DNA from: Ridgeia piscesae
Taxonomy: Eukaryota > Annelida > Polychaeta > Sabellida > Siboglinidae
NCBI GenBank assembly: GCA_025642075.2
Contig: JAODUO010000488.1
Span: 124,001 to 188,000, forward strand
Direction of reading: 5' to 3'
Length of the DNA stretch: 64,000 bases
The translations under genes and the position numbers were made by a program. Below the pieces are notes generated by a model. That model had not been told where the DNA came from. It ran no database searches and saw only the letters and a list, made by a program, of their open reading frames with translations. This document shows positions 63,685 to 64,000 of this stretch, piece after piece (the first letter of the stretch is position 1; every line of letters begins with the position of its first letter).

Positions 63685-64000
63685 CAAGTACCCACTCACA
63701 ACTGACATTGGCAGCCACCTTCCTTCTGTGGCCAGCAGCCGAGGTCGAATCTCCCATGTTGTTTCTGAGACTTGTTTTAGATTAAAACCAAACCAATTCA
63801 CTGATGTTGCAATCGTCGGTTCAACATCGAAATATTTCTGTTGACAATGAAGGGAACAAGCATGGGACAAGTGGGCAGCATCACTCACCTACGAATACAC
63901 TTACTAACATTAACGCCAACCTGTATGGCTAGCTTGAAATTGTACACCGTGAAGTAACTATAACACGCACCAGAAGCACTTAGTGCTTCCACTGCGCATT
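63685..64000 (+). other. BIRC6: 3' UTR / downstream of BIRC6
   Basis: No coding signal follows the stop. No AATAAA is seen before the window ends. An ATTAAA variant poly(A) signal at 63781-63786 is the best candidate, so the transcript may end near 63800 or beyond the window. Confidence 0.5.

Noticed and set aside
403..63684. A second protein-coding gene nested in an intron
   Set aside because: Both strands were read through the introns. Only two LINE fragments gave recognisable protein sequence outside BIRC6.

Overview
This window is a piece of animal nuclear DNA that holds most of one gene on the + strand: the 3' part of a BIRC6 (BRUCE/Apollon) orthologue. The gene is in pieces: 50 exons can be placed, 49 with GT-AG or GC-AG introns between them. 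Their phases join without a break from a split codon at 403 to a TGA at 63682-63684. The joined exons sum to 12,506 nt, i.e. 4,167 residues after the split codon, plus the stop. Human BIRC6 has about 4,857 residues, so the N-terminal WD40/BIR part lies left of the window. Organism: a metazoan and probably a non-vertebrate, judged from strong but not vertebrate-level identity, AT-rich introns, a Jockey/CR1-like LINE and a TA-flanked MITE. I cannot name the phylum.

Layout: 1-248 is a LINE reverse-transcriptase fragment on the - strand. 403-9709 (exons 1-8) carries the first beta-sandwich, helical repeats and a Gln-rich coiled coil. 10156-12434 (exons 9-11) carries the second beta-sandwich and a long helical exon. 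16944-28756 (exons 12-25) carries helical repeats and ends in the start of a third beta-sandwich. 33723-40508 (exons 26-32) completes that sandwich and continues the helical scaffold. 42197-43171 is the ubiquitin-like region. 44749-58807 is the C-terminal helical part. 59687-62782 is the UBC (E2) domain, with its catalytic Cys codon at 60136-60138. 63166-63684 is the tail, followed by 3' UTR. No second gene and no RNA gene was found on either strand.

The striking feature is the introns. About a third of the window (my hand sum, roughly 22 kb) is tandem repeat, and many arrays are built on splice junctions. In at least four places the repeat unit contains the 3' splice site plus the first codons of the next exon: exon 12 (33 bp, ~118 copies), exon 29 (84 bp, 13 copies upstream), exon 31 (39 bp, 3 copies, open and in frame) and exon 48 (46 bp, exactly 24 copies upstream). 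Decayed versions occur at exons 21 and 45, and a 5' splice-site version follows exon 42. Other arrays stop within a few bases of an acceptor (exons 4, 41, 42, 44). The one before exon 42 gives 3,037 nt with no AG dinucleotide. For exons 12, 29 and 48, using any of the upstream acceptors I tested brings a stop or frameshift, so only the last copy is productive; exon 31 is the exception. I regard this recurrent splice-junction minisatellite architecture as the candidate undescribed phenomenon here.

The protein, by family knowledge, is a giant cytoplasmic/Golgi-associated E2/E3 hybrid ubiquitin ligase that restrains caspases and autophagy. The exons present supply its dimer scaffold and its catalytic UBC domain.
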